NCBI RefSeq assembly: GCF_022690685.1
Contig: NZ_JALCYY010000005.1
Location: 1 to 64,000 of the forward strand
Direction: 5' to 3'
Source: Anaeromyxobacter terrae
GTDB taxonomy: Bacteria; Myxococcota; Myxococcia; Myxococcales; Anaeromyxobacteraceae
Length of the DNA stretch: 64,000 nucleotides
Below are positions 63,020-64,000 of the stretch, one piece after another (position 1 is the stretch's first letter; the number at the start of each line of letters is the position of its first letter). The position numbers and the translations under genes are program-made. The notes beneath the pieces were generated by a model. The model was not told the DNA's origin and ran no database searches. It was given only the letters and a program-made list of their open reading frames with translations.

Positions 63020-64000
63020 TCACGAGCGCGGGAGCCGGACCTCGAAGCGGGTCCCGTCCGCGGTGGACTCGGCGGTGAGCGTTCCGCGGTGCGCCTCGAC
63101 GATCGACCGCGCGATGAACAGGCCGAGCCCGAGGCCGGTGCGGCGCTCGCGATCCGGGTGGTGGAAGGGCTCGAACAGACGCGCGAGCGTCTCGGGCGCG
63201 ATGGGCGGCCCCCGGTTCTGGTTCGCGACCTGGAGCACCGCGTCCCCGGCCTCCGCGCGGAGCGACAAGCGCACCGGCGGCGCGCCGTGCTGGATCGCGT
63301 TCGCCACGAGGTTGTGGACCACCTGCTCGAGGCGGTCACGATCCCAGAAGCCCTCGCACGCGGGCCCGAGGGCGAGCTCGAGCCCCGCCGGAGTATCGGA
63401 GAACGCGGCGTCGGTGGCGACCTCCTCGCACACCTCGCGGAGATCGAACCAGCTGGGCTGGAGCCCGATCGTGCCCGAGCGGCTCCGCGCGAAGTCCAGG
63501 AGCTGCGAGATGAGGCGCGACATCCGGCTCACGCTCCGCACGGTCCGCGCGGCGATCCGCTGGACGTCGGGCTGCAGCGCCGCGGAGGAGCGGAGCAGGA
63601 GATCGGCGCCCGTCCGGATGACGCCGAGCGGGCCCCGGAGGTCGTGGCCCAGCGCGGCGAGGAAGAGATCGCGGTCCTGCTCGGCGCGCTGGAGCGCGGC
63701 GAGCGCGCGCTCGGCGTTCACCTGATCCGTCACCTTCAGCGTGAACGCGACCGCGCCGAACACCCTGCCGTCCTCCGCGACCACCGGGCTGAGCCCCCAG
63801 CGATAGTGGACGGTCTCCTCTCCCTCGAGGTGCGTGTAGTCCTGCCACTCGAGCGGGCGGGCGGAGCGAATGCGCTCGCGCTGCTCTCGCTCGGCCGCCG
63901 CGCTCTCGGGCGTCCCCCAGACCTCGCTCGACGTCTTCCCGATCGCGGCCGCTGGCGTGAGGCCCGTCTGCCGGCACCACTCCGCGTTCACCGCGACGTG
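63020..64000 (-). CDS. Histidine kinase with PAS-like domain (partial, runs past window edge)
   Basis: 327 codons to the window end; the start is beyond 64000. The visible part holds the C-terminal half of a PAS domain (LTPAAAIGKTSSEVWGTPES then LEWQDYTHLEGEETVHYRWG), a HisKA helix with LAALGHDLRGPLGVIRTGAD, and an ATPase with NLVANAIQHGAPP, QVANQNRGPPIAPETLARLF, and TGLGLGLFIARSIVEAHRG. It is a hybrid of cytoplasmic sensor and kinase. The N-box region NRGPPI replaces the usual D-x-G in G1, as in some sensor kinases of this class. Confidence 0.88.
   Translation of the reverse strand, partial: HVAVNAEWCRQTGLTPAAAIGKTSSEVWGTPESAAAEREQRERIRSARPLEWQDYTHLEGEETVHYRWGLSPVVAEDGRVFGAVAFTLKVTDQVNAERALAALQRAEQDRDLFLAALGHDLRGPLGVIRTGADLLLRSSAALQPDVQRIAARTVRSVSRMSRLISQLLDFARSRSGTIGLQPSWFDLREVCEEVATDAAFSDTPAGLELALGPACEGFWDRDRLEQVVHNLVANAIQHGAPPVRLSLRAEAGDAVLQVANQNRGPPIAPETLARLFEPFHHPDRERRTGLGLGLFIARSIVEAHRGTLTAESTADGTRFEVRLPRS

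Overview
The window is about 72% GC by eye, gene-dense, and has no tRNA, rRNA, CRISPR array or insertion sequence that I can recognise. Signal peptides, lipoboxes, two outer-membrane porins and GTG/TTG starts indicate a high-GC Gram-negative bacterium. The overall gene style is most like Myxococcota of the Anaeromyxobacter kind; that placement is inference, because there is no marker gene here.

Layout. 1-6.1 kb holds the tail of a cut gene, a symmetric 180-bp palindromic element, and ordinary single genes: a methyltransferase with an apparent signal peptide, an alpha/beta hydrolase, a CPA1 Na+/H+ antiporter, a degenerate receiver protein, an AlkZ-like winged-helix protein and a DUF554 membrane protein. 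6.2-37.5 kb is a remarkable transport region. It has three complete LivKHMGF-type ABC importers, two DcaP-like porins, two polar/sulfur amino-acid ABC importers, a split MetNI/MetQ methionine system, AzlCD, LysE, three EamA/RarD permeases and a BenE-type symporter. 37.8-48.3 kb is mixed metabolism and regulation: GST, DUF2917, two LysR regulators, LysE, OsmC, a PKD lipoprotein, acetate kinase, an epimerase-like protein and a beta-hydroxyacid dehydrogenase-like protein. 48.3-51.6 kb is an icd-mdh pair (monomeric isocitrate dehydrogenase and malate dehydrogenase). 52-64 kb has a standalone FEN-type exonuclease, two ECF42-type sigma factors (one coupled to a YCII/DGPF protein), a frameshifted HNH endonuclease, two histidine kinases, exported lipoproteins, a VOC protein, an NAD(P)-binding protein and a PDZ-S41 protease.

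How the genes work together. Two long minus-strand gene trains have the same core order: outer-membrane porin, lipoprotein LivK, LivH, LivM, LivG, LivF. In one train this core runs directly into export genes (azlC, azlD, lysE, eamA, rarD). In the other it is preceded by a three-gene polar amino-acid importer and followed 36 bp later by a BenE symporter. Each therefore looks like a trans-envelope uptake module: porin for the outer membrane, lipoprotein for capture, ABC permease for the inner membrane. The first also carries efflux genes. All three livK-livH junctions contain a strong GC-rich hairpin without a U-run, which would let the binding protein be made in excess of the permease.

The most unusual non-coding signals are the symmetric 180-bp element (92-271), the three livK-livH hairpins, a six-tract G-quadruplex repeat (10840-10875), and a spaced triple RTGCAC site found upstream of both an EamA gene (22020-22047) and the DUF2917-GST/LysR divergon (38857-38884) at matching distance and orientation.
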